In this document: piece by piece, positions 32,222-32,238 of the stretch
Layout: each line of letters starts with the position of its first letter
How positions within the stretch are numbered: the stretch's first letter is position 1
Origin: a bacterium
GTDB taxonomy: Bacteria; Cyanobacteriota; Vampirovibrionia; Gastranaerophilales; Gastranaerophilaceae
Direction of reading: 5' to 3'
Length of the DNA stretch: 32,238 bases
Assembly (NCBI GenBank): GCA_004558955.1
Contig: SFZC01000007.1
Coordinates: 1 to 32,238, forward strand
The notes under the pieces: model-generated
The model's database searches: none
The model's input: the letters and a program-made list of their open reading frames with translations, nothing else
What the model was told of the DNA's origin: nothing
Translations under genes and position numbers: made by a program

Positions 32222-32238
32222 ATGAAAGGGTCACTACT
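32222..32238 (+). CDS. Possible start of a gene cut by the right edge
   Basis: An ATG at 32222 follows AGGAAACA at a proper distance and the frame is open to the window end (six codons, MKGSLL). An alternative ATG at 32193 stops after six codons. Too little remains to say what it encodes. Confidence 0.3.

Overview
The window is AT-rich DNA from a bacterium with a Gram-negative type envelope: it carries a KdsC-like sugar-phosphate phosphatase, an aspartate kinase, cofactor-independent phosphoglycerate mutase and a SNF2 helicase. Low GC, and a lineage-type hypothetical protein with an N-terminal ISFGKK motif, make a gut Gastranaerophilales (Melainabacteria/Vampirovibrionia) genome my best guess. 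That is an inference from style, not a proven placement.

Layout. Bases 1 to about 20,600 are an accessory region that looks like a mosaic of a decayed prophage and an integrative element; 20,890 to 31,704 is ordinary chromosome. The left end (1-3,100) is a gene graveyard: the C-terminal third of a type I restriction subunit HsdR, a Mu gpG-like virion morphogenesis gene, a Dam methylase fragment fused head-to-head with a frameshifted UvrD-type helicase fragment, and a small remnant possibly from a terminase. From 2,292 to 9,904 there are minus-strand operons: two short FtsZ/tubulin-like GTPases that lack the FtsZ C-terminal half, two small unknown proteins, a large serine recombinase with DUF2924 and WG-repeat partners, a WYL-domain regulator, and an RtcB RNA ligase behind a small unknown gene. 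From 10,050 to 18,600 lies an island of toxin-like and conflict genes: an Abi/HEPN-like protein with a convergent small-RNA candidate, an XRE regulator with two tandem DUF1643 proteins, a Fic protein, a tandem AAA+ ATPase, a HipBA-like pair and a zinc-ribbon protein. A ParB-methyltransferase fusion and a DUF5681 protein close the accessory region at 20,573, followed by two terminators.

The main observation is a shared promoter element. Six minus-strand transcription units (both FtsZ-like genes, the small-gene pair at 3.1-3.8 kb, the WYL regulator, the RtcB operon and the AAA+ ATPase) carry the same motif at the same place: in transcript orientation CC-N6-RACRTA-N9-TANNAT, where the last hexamer is the -10 box. 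The WYL gene has this element in its own promoter, so I infer an autoregulated regulon in which a WYL protein controls truncated FtsZ homologues, RNA repair, an ATPase and the recombinase operon. This could be an element-borne stress or induction response that couples division control to RNA repair. The motif geometry is read directly from the sequence; the identity of the regulator and the physiological role are inference.

The chromosomal part is a minus-strand cluster kdsC-like, TPR protein, lysC, then a membrane-anchored hypothetical, divergent from a plus-strand series of an orphan sensor kinase, gpmI and a SNF2 helicase. The right end (31,705-32,221) has no confident gene and holds short hairpins and direct repeats.
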